Source of the DNA: Desulfoplanes sp. | GTDB lineage: Bacteria; Desulfobacterota; Desulfovibrionia; Desulfovibrionales; Desulfomicrobiaceae | Assembly: GCA_028708105.1 (NCBI GenBank) | Contig: JAQVZR010000099.1 | Location: 1-6,695, forward strand | Direction of reading: 5' to 3' | DNA length: 6,695 nucleotides | Shown here: positions 1 through 5,697 of the stretch, piece by piece | Numbering within the stretch: the stretch's first letter is position 1 | Layout of the letters: each line of letters opens with the position of its first letter | The notes under the pieces: generated by a model | What the model saw: only the letters and a program-made list of their open reading frames with translations | Told to the model about the DNA's origin: nothing | Databases searched by the model: none | Program-made: the position numbers and the translations under genes

Positions 1-1
1 T

Positions 2-529
2 CACCTGCGCACCGAGAAGCGCACGGTCTCTGCCGGGGAAATGGTGGACTACTACGAAAAACTCATCAAGACCTATCCCGTGGTGCTCCTGGAGGACGGA
101 CTGGCCGAGGATGACTGGGATGGTTGGAAAATACTCAACGCCCGCCTCGGTGGAATCATCGAACTGGTAGGAGACGACCTCTTTGTGACCAACGTGGAAC
201 GCATCAGCCGGGGTATCCGTGAGGACGTTGCCAATGCCGCGCTGATCAAGCTCAACCAGATCGGGACACTGACCGAGACCGTCGCCGCAGTCCAGATGTG
301 TAAAAAAGCCGGTTGGGGGGCCTTTGTATCCCACCGTAGCGGGGAAACCGTGGACAGCTTTATCGCCGACATGACCGTCGCCCTGGATACCGGGCATTTA
401 AAAAGCGGCGCGCCGGCCCGTGGCGAACGGGTCGAAAAGTATAATCAACTTCTGCGCATCGAGGAGAAACTGGGCGACGCCGCCTGCTATGCGGGCAAAG
501 AAGCCTATGTGCGACCGGTGCGATGCTAA
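2..529 (+). CDS. eno: Enolase (phosphopyruvate hydratase), C-terminal part, cut by the left window edge
   Basis: Enolase interconverts 2-phosphoglycerate and phosphoenolpyruvate in cytoplasmic glycolysis and gluconeogenesis. The frame is open from base 2, so the ATG at base 41 is an internal methionine and the true start lies to the left. The visible 175 codons are the C-terminal TIM-barrel part. Family landmarks appear in order: [14 protein letters not shown] (metal-ligand Glu, bases 86-127), VGDDLFVTN (metal-ligand Asp), the signature [13 protein letters not shown] with the catalytic-base lysine at 248-250, SHRSGET (329-349), and the second substrate-contacting lysine in HLKSGAP (401-403). 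The tail [13 protein letters not shown] is typical. Small departures from the consensus are ETVD where ETED is usual and RGER where RSER is usual. The end AYVRPVRC differs from the common FYNLK-like ending. The catalytic residues are intact, so it should be active. Confidence 0.96.
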   Translation, partial: HLRTEKRTVSAGEMVDYYEKLIKTYPVVLLEDGLAEDDWDGWKILNARLGGIIELVGDDLFVTNVERISRGIREDVANAALIKLNQIGTLTETVAAVQMCKKAGWGAFVSHRSGETVDSFIADMTVALDTGHLKSGAPARGERVEKYNQLLRIEEKLGDAACYAGKEAYVRPVRC

Positions 530-658
530 GCAGGACAGATTGCCTTACCTAGATGAAAATTACGTAGGGAGCCTGACATTTTTTTGCTATCTGTCCTTAT
601 TTGAATTTCAAAAAAAAGTTGGCATCAATACTGCCGACAAGAAAGGAGACCTTCGATC
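530..658 (+). other. Intergenic region with a 9-bp inverted repeat and a weak promoter-like site
   Basis: A perfect 9-bp inverted repeat, AGGACAGAT (532-540) and ATCTGTCCT (589-597), encloses 48 bases just after the enolase stop. Inside it, CCTTAC (543-548) can pair with GTAGGG (564-569) with one G-U pair, and a T run follows at 579-585. This may be an imperfect terminator or mRNA 3' end for enolase. CTGACA (573-578) with CTTATT 17 bases later (596-601) is a weak sigma70-like pair that could start phosphorylase transcription. A small palindrome TTGAA-T-TTCAA lies at 601-611. None of these is strong on its own. Confidence 0.3.
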
Positions 659-3187
659 ATGGATAACCAAGGCTATAGGATACGGGGACTGCCTCCAGAA
701 CTGGAACTGTTGGCAGATCTGGCGACGGATCTGCACTGGACCTGGAGTCATGCCGGGGATGCTCTATGGAAGACGGTGGATTCGCAAACGTGGGAACAGA
801 CGAAAAATCCCTACGTTATTTTGCAAAATCTTCCCTTGAAACGATTGGAAGAACTGGCAAAGGATGCTCAATTCAGGGGCCAGGTAGAACGCCTGGCTGC
901 GGACCATGACGATTATTACCGCCAGACCGGTTGGTACAGAACAACCTATCCCGAGGCGAAGTTGCAAGGGATTGCTTATTTCAGCATGGAGTTCGGCCTG
1001 GGAGAGTCCCTCCCTCTCTATGCGGGAGGGCTCGGCATCCTTGCGGGGGACTATCTCAAATCCGCCAGCGACCTTGGGGTGCCGGTGATCGGTGTTGGCC
1101 TGTTGTACCAGGAAGGCTATTTTCGTCAGATGCTCGATGCCGGCGGCCGGCAACAGAATGTGTATCCCTACAACGATCCAGCCCTCCTCCCCATCCAGCC
1201 GATGGCCTCGGATTCCGGTGCCTGGCTGCATGTGACGCTTCATTTTCCCGGCCGTTCGGTACATTTTCGTGTCTGGAAGGCCATCGTCGGCCGGGTTACC
1301 CTTTATCTTCTAGATAGCAATGATCCCCTGAACAGTCCGAGCGATCGAGGCATCACCAGCAAACTCTACGGCGGCGCGCATGAACTGCGTCTCGTTCAGG
1401 AGATAGCTCTGGGGATCGGCGGATGGCGACTTATTGAAGCATTGGGTGTGACGGTCGACGTCTGTCATCTGAATGAGGGGCATGCGGCATTCGTGACCTT
1501 GGAGCGCGCCCGGCATTTCATGGAGAAGAATAAACTCGATTTCTGGGCGGCGCTTTGGGCGACCCGTGGCGGAAACATTTTCACCACGCACACGCCCGTT
1601 GCCGCCGGTTTTGATACCTTCCCCCAGACGTTGCTTTTGAAATATGGCAGTCGGTATGCAGAGCAATTGGGCATTACACCGGAAGCATTGACCGCCCTTG
1701 GAAGGCTGGATTCTGCAGATCAGCAGGAGCCATTTAATATGGCCTATCTTGCCCTGCGGACGTGCGGGATGACCAACGGTGTCAGCAGACTGCACGGTGA
1801 AGTCAGCCGCCGCATCTTTCAGGTTCTCTATCCGCGCTGGCCAGAAAAAGAGGTGCCGGTGATGCACATCACCAACGGGGTACACGTTCCCTCCTGGGAT
1901 TCCCCCTGGGCCGATAAGGCATGGACACGGGCTGCAGGTAAAGAACGCTGGCGAGATGACCCGGGGAGGCTGGCGAAAGCGATCCTTGAAAATCTGAATG
2001 ACGAGGCGTTATGGACATTCGTCGGGCTGGAACGGGCGGACCTTGTCAATTACGCCCGCAAGCGGCTGGCCCGGCAGTTGGGACAGCGCGGGGAAGCCCC
2101 GGAGACCATTGCCCAGTCCGGTCATATCCTGGACCCCAATATCCTTACCCTCGGTTTCGCTCGCCGCTTTGCCGAATATAAACGACCCAATCTGCTGCTG
2201 CATGATCCTGAGCGGCTGGTGCGTTTCCTCACCAACGAGAAGTATCCCGTTCAGCTGATCGTTGCCGGCAAAGCCCATCCCGAAGACGAAACCGGCAAAC
2301 AGTTAATACAGCAGTGGGCACAATTTGTTCGGAGACCCGAGGTCCGTGCCCATGCCGTCTTTCTGGAAGATTACGATATAGCCCTGGCCCAGGAGATGGT
2401 GCAGGGTGTCGACGTCTGGATCAACACCCCGCGAAGGCCCTGGGAGGCCTGCGGTACCAGCGGCATGAAGGTGCTTGTCAATGGCGGGCTGAATATTTCT
2501 GAACTGGATGGCTGGTGGGCAGAGGCCTATGACGAAGTGGTCGGGTGGTCCCTGGGAGACGGCAAAGAACACCCGGAACCCGGCTGGGACGCCGTTGAAG
2601 CAGAAGAACTGTACCGTCTGCTGGAAGAAGAGGTGGTTCCTCAATTTTACCAACGCGATACAGCGGGAATCCCCTCAGCCTGGGTAACCCGCATGCGTGC
2701 CAGCATGATGCAGCTTGCCCCTCATTTCAGCACCAACCGCATGATGAAGGAGTACGTGGAAAAAATGTATCTTCCTACTGCTGCCGCCTATGAGCGGCGG
2801 GTCGCCCACAATGGTCAGCAAGCCAGGGAACTGCACAAATGGGAAGTGACGTTGAGAGAGCACTGGAATGGGGTGCACTGGGGAAACCTGGAAGTGCATA
2901 AAGAAAGCGATGCCTGGTCCTTTGACGTTCAGGTCTATCTTGGTGGCATTTCACCGGACTTTGTGCAGGTGCAATTGTACGCTGATCCTGCAGACTCCGG
3001 CGAGCCTGTTAAGCAGGGCATGGAGCGCGGTGCAGGCATCCCCGGCAGTGTCAACGGTTACCACTATCATGGCAGGGTGCCCAACCAACGGCCCGCTGCT
3101 GATTTTACTCCGCGTATCATTGCCTATCACCCCGAAGCACGTATCCCTGCAGAGATGAATCTCATCCTTTGGTGGGGCCGGGGATGA
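659..3187 (+). CDS. glgP: Alpha-glucan (glycogen/maltodextrin) phosphorylase, GT35, short DUF3417-containing type
   Basis: The enzyme releases glucose-1-phosphate from alpha-1,4-glucans by PLP-dependent phosphorolysis in the cytoplasm. The protein is 842 residues, the length usual for the Thermus/Thermotoga-like alpha-glucan phosphorylases that begin with a DUF3417 domain (about residues 10-120) rather than for the rabbit/E. coli type. Landmarks in order are FSMEFGLGESLPLYAGGLG (108-126), YQEGYFRQ (150-157), NEGHAAF (272-278), HTPVAAGFD (311-319), ITNGVHVPSW (404-413), RRFAEYKRP (502-510), AGKAHP (536-541), and NTPRRPWEACGTSGMK (589-604), where Lys604 should carry the PLP Schiff base. ISELDGWWAEAY (613-624) follows. 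A tail of about 110 residues (730-842) carries the beta-rich extension seen in this subfamily. GGAG at 645-648 lies 10 bases upstream of the ATG and supports the start. No frameshift or missing key residue is seen. Enolase lies upstream in the same direction. Confidence 0.95.
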   Translation: MDNQGYRIRGLPPELELLADLATDLHWTWSHAGDALWKTVDSQTWEQTKNPYVILQNLPLKRLEELAKDAQFRGQVERLAADHDDYYRQTGWYRTTYPEAKLQGIAYFSMEFGLGESLPLYAGGLGILAGDYLKSASDLGVPVIGVGLLYQEGYFRQMLDAGGRQQNVYPYNDPALLPIQPMASDSGAWLHVTLHFPGRSVHFRVWKAIVGRVTLYLLDSNDPLNSPSDRGITSKLYGGAHELRLVQEIALGIGGWRLIEALGVTVDVCHLNEGHAAFVTLERARHFMEKNKLDFWAALWATRGGNIFTTHTPVAAGFDTFPQTLLLKYGSRYAEQLGITPEALTALGRLDSADQQEPFNMAYLALRTCGMTNGVSRLHGEVSRRIFQVLYPRWPEKEVPVMHITNGVHVPSWDSPWADKAWTRAAGKERWRDDPGRLAKAILENLNDEALWTFVGLERADLVNYARKRLARQLGQRGEAPETIAQSGHILDPNILTLGFARRFAEYKRPNLLLHDPERLVRFLTNEKYPVQLIVAGKAHPEDETGKQLIQQWAQFVRRPEVRAHAVFLEDYDIALAQEMVQGVDVWINTPRRPWEACGTSGMKVLVNGGLNISELDGWWAEAYDEVVGWSLGDGKEHPEPGWDAVEAEELYRLLEEEVVPQFYQRDTAGIPSAWVTRMRASMMQLAPHFSTNRMMKEYVEKMYLPTAAAYERRVAHNGQQARELHKWEVTLREHWNGVHWGNLEVHKESDAWSFDVQVYLGGISPDFVQVQLYADPADSGEPVKQGMERGAGIPGSVNGYHYHGRVPNQRPAADFTPRIIAYHPEARIPAEMNLILWWGRG

Positions 3188-3275
3188 CCCCCTATCACAG
3201 TAAAAAGAATGATTGGACCCGGCAGAGGAAAAGCGAGACAGGATTGGTACCCCTGGAATCGATGGGGACGTTGTG

Positions 3276-3312
3276 GTTGTAGAGACAAGGCAGTAGGCCT
3301 TGTCTCTACAAC
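3276..3312. repeat. Perfect 16-bp palindrome, REP/MITE-like hairpin
   Basis: GTTGTAGAGACAAGGC (3276-3291) and GCCTTGTCTCTACAAC (3297-3312) are exact reverse complements around the 5-base loop AGTAG. It starts 89 bases after the phosphorylase stop. No T run follows, so it is not a standard rho-independent terminator, although it could protect the mRNA 3' end. Its form, ending in GTAGAGAC with mirror-image GTCTCTAC, resembles the short palindromic repeats scattered in many cyanobacterial and deltaproteobacterial genomes. Only one copy lies in this window. Confidence 0.7.
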
Positions 3313-3386
3313 ATACAGAACAACGGCAACACCTTTGAAAATCACAAGAGGACAGGCAGATATCCTACTCGGTATGAAGCCTCTCA

Positions 3387-3449
3387 ATGAGATCCGGCAC
3401 TTTTTTGATAGCCACAAAAGGAGCATAGCTTCTGTGAAAAGTGTCTCAT
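3387..3449. other. Long imperfect stem-loop, possible structured RNA
   Basis: Four nested complementary blocks fold the whole stretch. ATGAGA (3387-3392) pairs with TCTCAT (3444-3449), CACTTTT (3398-3404) with AAAAGTG (3437-3443), CACA (3413-3416) with TGTG (3433-3436), and AAG (3418-3420) with CTT (3429-3431). The apical loop is 3421-3428. That is 20 base pairs, with a 5-base bulge (3393-3397), an 8-base bulge (3405-3412) and one A-C mismatch. No known RNA family is recognised. Confidence 0.4.
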
Positions 3450-3466
3450 ATCCCGTTGGCCCGGAG

Positions 3467-3538
3467 TATTGCAATCCATCCAAATCTAATGATTCTGGCC
3501 ATAAGGCCCTGGGTCATCTCATCTGGTTGGATTGAATA
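3467..3538. other. Second long imperfect stem-loop
   Basis: CAATCCATCCA (3472-3482) pairs with TGGTTGGATTG (3524-3534) with one T-T mismatch. It is extended outward by TATT (3467-3470) with AATA (3535-3538) across a bulged G. Inside it, ATGA (3489-3492) can pair with TCAT (3514-3517), and GGCC (3497-3500) with GGCC (3505-3508) around an ATAA loop. It begins 17 bases after the previous stem-loop. No RNA family or mobile-element end is recognised. Confidence 0.4.
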
Positions 3539-3600
3539 GCATCAAGGCTATCGAAGACTGGTTAATTTGTAACTTCTCAAAAAGTTGTGGAAATCGTCTA

Positions 3601-3656
3601 TCAATCAGCTAGGCCAAAGCCCGATCTGTAAGCCTTGCTTTGATATAACTGATTGA
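3601..3656. other. Third imperfect stem-loop
   Basis: TCAATCAG (3601-3608) is an exact reverse complement of CTGATTGA (3649-3656). Inside it, CAAAGC (3615-3620) matches GCTTTG (3637-3642) across a symmetric 6-by-6 internal loop. AGGC (3611-3614) with GCCT (3632-3635) is an alternative inner pairing. An A run follows on the plus strand, so read on the minus strand it would be preceded, not followed, by T residues. It is not a clear terminator. Confidence 0.3.
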
Positions 3657-3735
3657 AAAACCATGAGATATTTTTGATTTCCGACGCTTTTTACTGGCTG
3701 TGAAGGCCGTACATGCGGTGAATAAAATCAATAGG

Positions 3736-3766
3736 TTGACATAGGGCTCGGCGAGAAGGCTAGAAA
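3736..3766 (+). promoter_or_regulatory. Sigma70-like promoter for the leader ORF and membrane-protein unit
   Basis: A perfect -35 hexamer TTGACA lies at 3736-3741. The best -10 match, TAGAAA, is at 3761-3766, after a rather long 19-base spacer. Overlapping and following the -10 is a direct repeat GGCTAGA at 3758-3764 and 3769-3775, spaced 11 bases apart, about one helical turn. Transcription from here would start shortly before the ribosome binding site at 3782-3788 and would cover the leader ORF and the membrane-protein gene. The spacer length and imperfect -10 keep the confidence moderate. Confidence 0.45.
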
Positions 3767-3791
3767 TAGGCTAGATTTTTTGGGGAGGAAA

Positions 3792-3947
3792 ATGTTGGCT
3801 ATCCTTTCGCTGTTATTGTCAAAAATTTCGGTTGAAATTTTTGAGGAGGAATTTTTAGTCCCAAGTCCCTTTTTTTATGCTGGATTCCAGATACGGCGAC
3901 AATTTCCCTGGCACAGGGGGATTTCCTCCAAAAGGAGGTATATGTGA
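3792..3947 (+). CDS. Possible 51-residue leader peptide, stop codon overlapping the next start
   Basis: An ATG at 3792 follows a strong Shine-Dalgarno sequence GGGGAGG (3782-3788) at a 3-base gap, somewhat short. The frame stays open for 51 codons and ends with TGA at 3945-3947, inside ATGTGA, overlapping the GTG start (3944-3946) of the membrane-protein gene by four bases (GTGA). The predicted peptide begins hydrophobic (MLAILSLLLSKISVEIF), has an acidic patch FEEEF (17-21), and ends basic (KRRYM). It resembles no family I know. The overlap points to translational coupling: ribosomes finishing here would open the hairpin over the downstream Shine-Dalgarno and could restart at GTG. It could still be a chance ORF in an untranslated leader, since the peptide shows no domain and the codons are not clearly biased. 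Confidence 0.45.
   Translation: MLAILSLLLSKISVEIFEEEFLVPSPFFYAGFQIRRQFPWHRGISSKRRYM
3819..3844 (+). promoter_or_regulatory. Stem-loop inside the leader ORF
   Basis: TCAAAAATTTC (3819-3829) and GAAATTTTTGA (3834-3844) form a perfect 11-bp stem closed by a GGTT tetraloop. The stem is AT-rich and is followed directly by GGAGGAA (3845-3851). It is not followed by a T run, so it is more likely a leader RNA structure than a terminator. Confidence 0.45.
3925..3938 (+). promoter_or_regulatory. Hairpin sequestering the Shine-Dalgarno of the membrane-protein gene
   Basis: CCTCC (3925-3929), AAAA loop (3930-3933) and GGAGG (3934-3938) make a compact GC-rich hairpin that buries the near-consensus ribosome binding site AAAGGAGGT (3931-3939) of the GTG start at 3944. 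The same CCTCC, as TTCCTCC (3923-3929), is also an exact match to GGAGGAA at 3845-3851. As TTTCCTCC (3922-3929) it matches GGAGGAAA at 3784-3791, the ribosome binding site of the leader ORF. Three mutually exclusive pairings are therefore possible. A regulatory role is inferred from this geometry. Confidence 0.5.
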
Positions 3948-4849
3948 AAATCGTTTGTTCAGATTGTACAACACGAATCGGAGCCAGTATGCTCATCCTT
4001 CTTGCCCTCGGCGCGCTATTTATTGGGCCAAAATGTGTGCGCTCTTCTTTTCTCCACACGCCTTGGGATCAGGCTGCTGAGGATTATTTTGAGGGAGGAA
4101 TGGTGAAAGCAGGTGTTGCTTTTGGAGCTTCCCGAGTTATCAATGCTGCGATTTCGTTTGCTCAGGATGCAGATGTCAGTTTGGAACCTGCAGGCGTCGG
4201 CGTGTCTTTTTCTCCGGGAGAAATACTGGACCCTCTTAATGATATGGTGGAGCGCTTTTCATCCGTGATGCTTTTTTCAATGACCGTTTTGGGGATACAG
4301 AAGATTTTGATTGCGTTACTTCCCATCGTGGACTGGTGGGTCGTTATGCCTTTTTTGTTGGTCGTTATTTTGGGAGCTATCTGGTTGCCATCCCAAAAGG
4401 GCGTCCTGGTCCGGCATCTGGCAATCAAATTGCTGGCATTTGCCGCTATCTTGCGTTTTTTTATGCCCTTGGAAGCGACATTTGTTTCATTTCTTGATGA
4501 TCAATGTTTGCAGGGCGTTTATGAATCAAATATCGCAGAAGTTCGTGAGATTCAAAATGAAGTCAAAGATTTTGAAAGCAAAGATGTGAATGCCGAGGAA
4601 TCTCAAAGCATTTGGGATAGGCTAAAAGAAAATTTGAATCTCACCGAAAAAATAGACAATATTTCCGACTCTGTACATTCTTTGGCCGCAATGTCAGAAA
4701 GTATATTTTCAAAGCTGATTGCACTCTCCGCGGTCTTCCTTCTCCAAACGATCATTTTGCCTCTTGGTGGGGCTATTTTTATTTATTTCGGAGGAAAAAG
4801 GATTCTCTCGTTTATAACCGTTTCAGAAACAATACTCAAAAAAAGTTAG
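3944..4849 (+). CDS. Uncharacterised multi-spanning membrane protein
   Basis: I do not recognise the family. The 301-residue product has hydrophobic segments at about 16-30, 106-128, 131-148, 158-182 and 257-282, so roughly five membrane spans. A weaker amphipathic stretch lies at 54-73. A charged, helical, probably coiled-coil region (about 192-250, rich in Glu, Asp, Lys and Asn) sits between spans four and five. The N-terminus before span one carries a CxxC (Cys5, Cys8), and Cys31 and Cys188 are the only other cysteines. The GTG start at 3944 is chosen because AAAGGAGGT ends 4 bases upstream and the leader ORF overlaps it. An internal ATG at 3989 (Met16) with GGAG at 3980-3983 is a credible alternative that would remove the CxxC and leave an ordinary signal anchor. 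The codons are AT-richer than those of enolase and phosphorylase upstream. The gene is convergent with the next one, 77 bases away. Confidence 0.8.
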   Translation: MKIVCSDCTTRIGASMLILLALGALFIGPKCVRSSFLHTPWDQAAEDYFEGGMVKAGVAFGASRVINAAISFAQDADVSLEPAGVGVSFSPGEILDPLNDMVERFSSVMLFSMTVLGIQKILIALLPIVDWWVVMPFLLVVILGAIWLPSQKGVLVRHLAIKLLAFAAILRFFMPLEATFVSFLDDQCLQGVYESNIAEVREIQNEVKDFESKDVNAEESQSIWDRLKENLNLTEKIDNISDSVHSLAAMSESIFSKLIALSAVFLLQTIILPLGGAIFIYFGGKRILSFITVSETILKKS

Positions 4850-4926
4850 TTATTGAGGATATTTTTGTGGATGCGGGAATCCTGTATCGGATTTAGGTTG
4901 AGTCGGAGAATCGTTTTACAGTCAGT

Positions 4927-5583
4927 TCACACCTGATCCTGATCAACGTGGTGATTTCTGTCAGCAGAGGGTGATGGATTCCTTTTTGCTGAAAAGATAC
5001 AGCAGTTTTCAGGAAACTCAGAGACAAGATTTATGGTTTTTTTGACGTCATTCATATCGATATCAGGTCCAAGAATCTGCTCGTAGGTTTTTTTCGATCC
5101 AAGGACTTTCATGACCACGTTGTCGCCGAGTTTTTCTCTGAGAATCTTCTCAAGGATGGTACTGTTGCGTCCATCCGTATCCATAAAAGTTTTCATATGG
5201 AGTTCGTGTTTTATGTATCTAAGGACTCCCAGGAGGTTATCTCCATATTTGGGATCTCCCTCAGAGATGTGAATTCCATCCACTCGATGCTGGTGCAGAA
5301 CCCCGGCAGTCAAAAATCCCTTCAGTTTTTTTCCGGCCTGCAAAAATCCGATGCATGCGCCAATACCCTGATATATGGTTTCCCCATCCGTGAGCATGGG
5401 GAATACGATACCGTGTGGTCCCCGGAATATATCCGGCCTGTTTTCCCGGTAGAATTTCTGGAAGGCCTTCTTGCCTCCAGCTTTGAGATTATGTTCATCA
5501 TAGGCAATGCCGTTGTTATTCATGAAATCTTTGACGACCTTGCACCTGATGCAGCCTGTTTGTGAATATATTGTTATACCCAT
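4927..5583 (-). CDS. Glutaredoxin domain joined to a cysteine-less radical-SAM-like segment
   Basis: The 218-residue protein starts with a glutaredoxin domain (about 1-90): ITIYSQTGCIRCKVVKDF carries the redox pair Cys11 and Cys14, FP at 61-62 supplies the cis-proline, and GIGACIGFLQAGKKLKGF is the usual C-terminal helix. Residues 100-192 read like the core of a glycyl-radical or ribonucleotide-reductase activating enzyme. DGIHISEGDPKY (102-113) sits where the GGEP motif would be, MKTFMDTDG (130-138) where DTNG would be, and VVMKVLGSKKTYEQILG (156-172) where the DxK-TG strand would be. The CxxxCxxC cluster of radical-SAM enzymes is absent. The last 25 residues, from NCCIFSAK onward, look unlike the family. 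No signal peptide is present, so it should be cytoplasmic. The start is fixed by AAGGAG (5591-5596), 7 bases upstream. The glutaredoxin part is sure; the second part is inferred from motif order. Confidence 0.85.
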   Translation of the reverse strand: MGITIYSQTGCIRCKVVKDFMNNNGIAYDEHNLKAGGKKAFQKFYRENRPDIFRGPHGIVFPMLTDGETIYQGIGACIGFLQAGKKLKGFLTAGVLHQHRVDGIHISEGDPKYGDNLLGVLRYIKHELHMKTFMDTDGRNSTILEKILREKLGDNVVMKVLGSKKTYEQILGPDIDMNDVKKTINLVSEFPENCCIFSAKRNPSPSADRNHHVDQDQV

Positions 5584-5662
5584 TAGATAACTCCTTGAAA
5601 CTTTATGGACAACCGCATTTTATTATTTCGCAGTCTTTACGCTGATCTCTTATCGCTCATAT

Positions 5663-5692
5663 GGGATTGGCAATAATTCATACACCAATCCC
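5663..5692. other. Stem-loop directly after the ASST-family gene, next to a C9 run
   Basis: GGGATTGG (5663-5670) and CCAATCCC (5685-5692) are exact reverse complements around 14 bases. On the minus strand the hairpin comes right after the TAG stop of the ASST-family gene. A run of nine C (5690-5698) overlaps its right arm. No T run follows on the minus strand, so it may protect the mRNA 3' end or separate expression of the two genes rather than be a standard terminator. The rest of the gap (5584-5662) shows only the ribosome binding site of the glutaredoxin gene and no clear promoter. Confidence 0.35.
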
Positions 5693-5697
5693 CCCCC

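Larger units (their letters stand above)
3188..3791. other. Non-coding interval rich in stem-loops
   Basis: No convincing gene lies in these roughly 600 bases. The longest open frame (3209-3535, plus strand) has no family resemblance and starts without a clear Shine-Dalgarno sequence. The interval runs from the phosphorylase stop to the start of the short leader ORF. It contains four successive stem-loops (listed separately at 3276-3312, 3387-3449, 3467-3538 and 3601-3656) and then a promoter-like element at 3736-3766. The composition becomes AT-richer towards the right. It could hold small RNA(s), decayed mobile sequence, or a long leader of the following membrane-protein unit. Confidence 0.6.

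Noticed and set aside
420..839. Open frame overlapping the enolase end and phosphorylase start.
   Set aside because: It is a shadow frame: both overlapping genes have strong family motifs in their own frames.
3209..3535. Open frame of 108 codons after the phosphorylase gene.
   Set aside because: It has no family resemblance and no clear ribosome site, and it runs through the 16-bp palindrome and two stem-loops.
3467..3538. Integron attC-like site: GTTGGAT (3527-3533) fits GTTRRRY and ATCCATC (3474-3480) nearly fits its partner.
   Set aside because: The partner box has a mismatch, no integrase or second site is visible, and neighbouring genes are not arranged as cassettes.
3799..4059. Minus-strand open frame opposite the leader ORF and membrane-protein start.
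   Set aside because: No recognisable domain and no convincing ribosome site. It is antisense to better-supported features.
4878..4893. AATCC-N6-GGATT stem between the two convergent genes as a bidirectional terminator.
   Set aside because: The stem is only five base pairs and no adequate T run follows on either strand.
5583..5620. Eleven-codon minus-strand ORF whose TAA overlaps the glutaredoxin-gene ATG (TAATG).
   Set aside because: It has no ribosome binding site of its own and is short enough to arise by chance. Its codons simply run through the glutaredoxin gene's Shine-Dalgarno.
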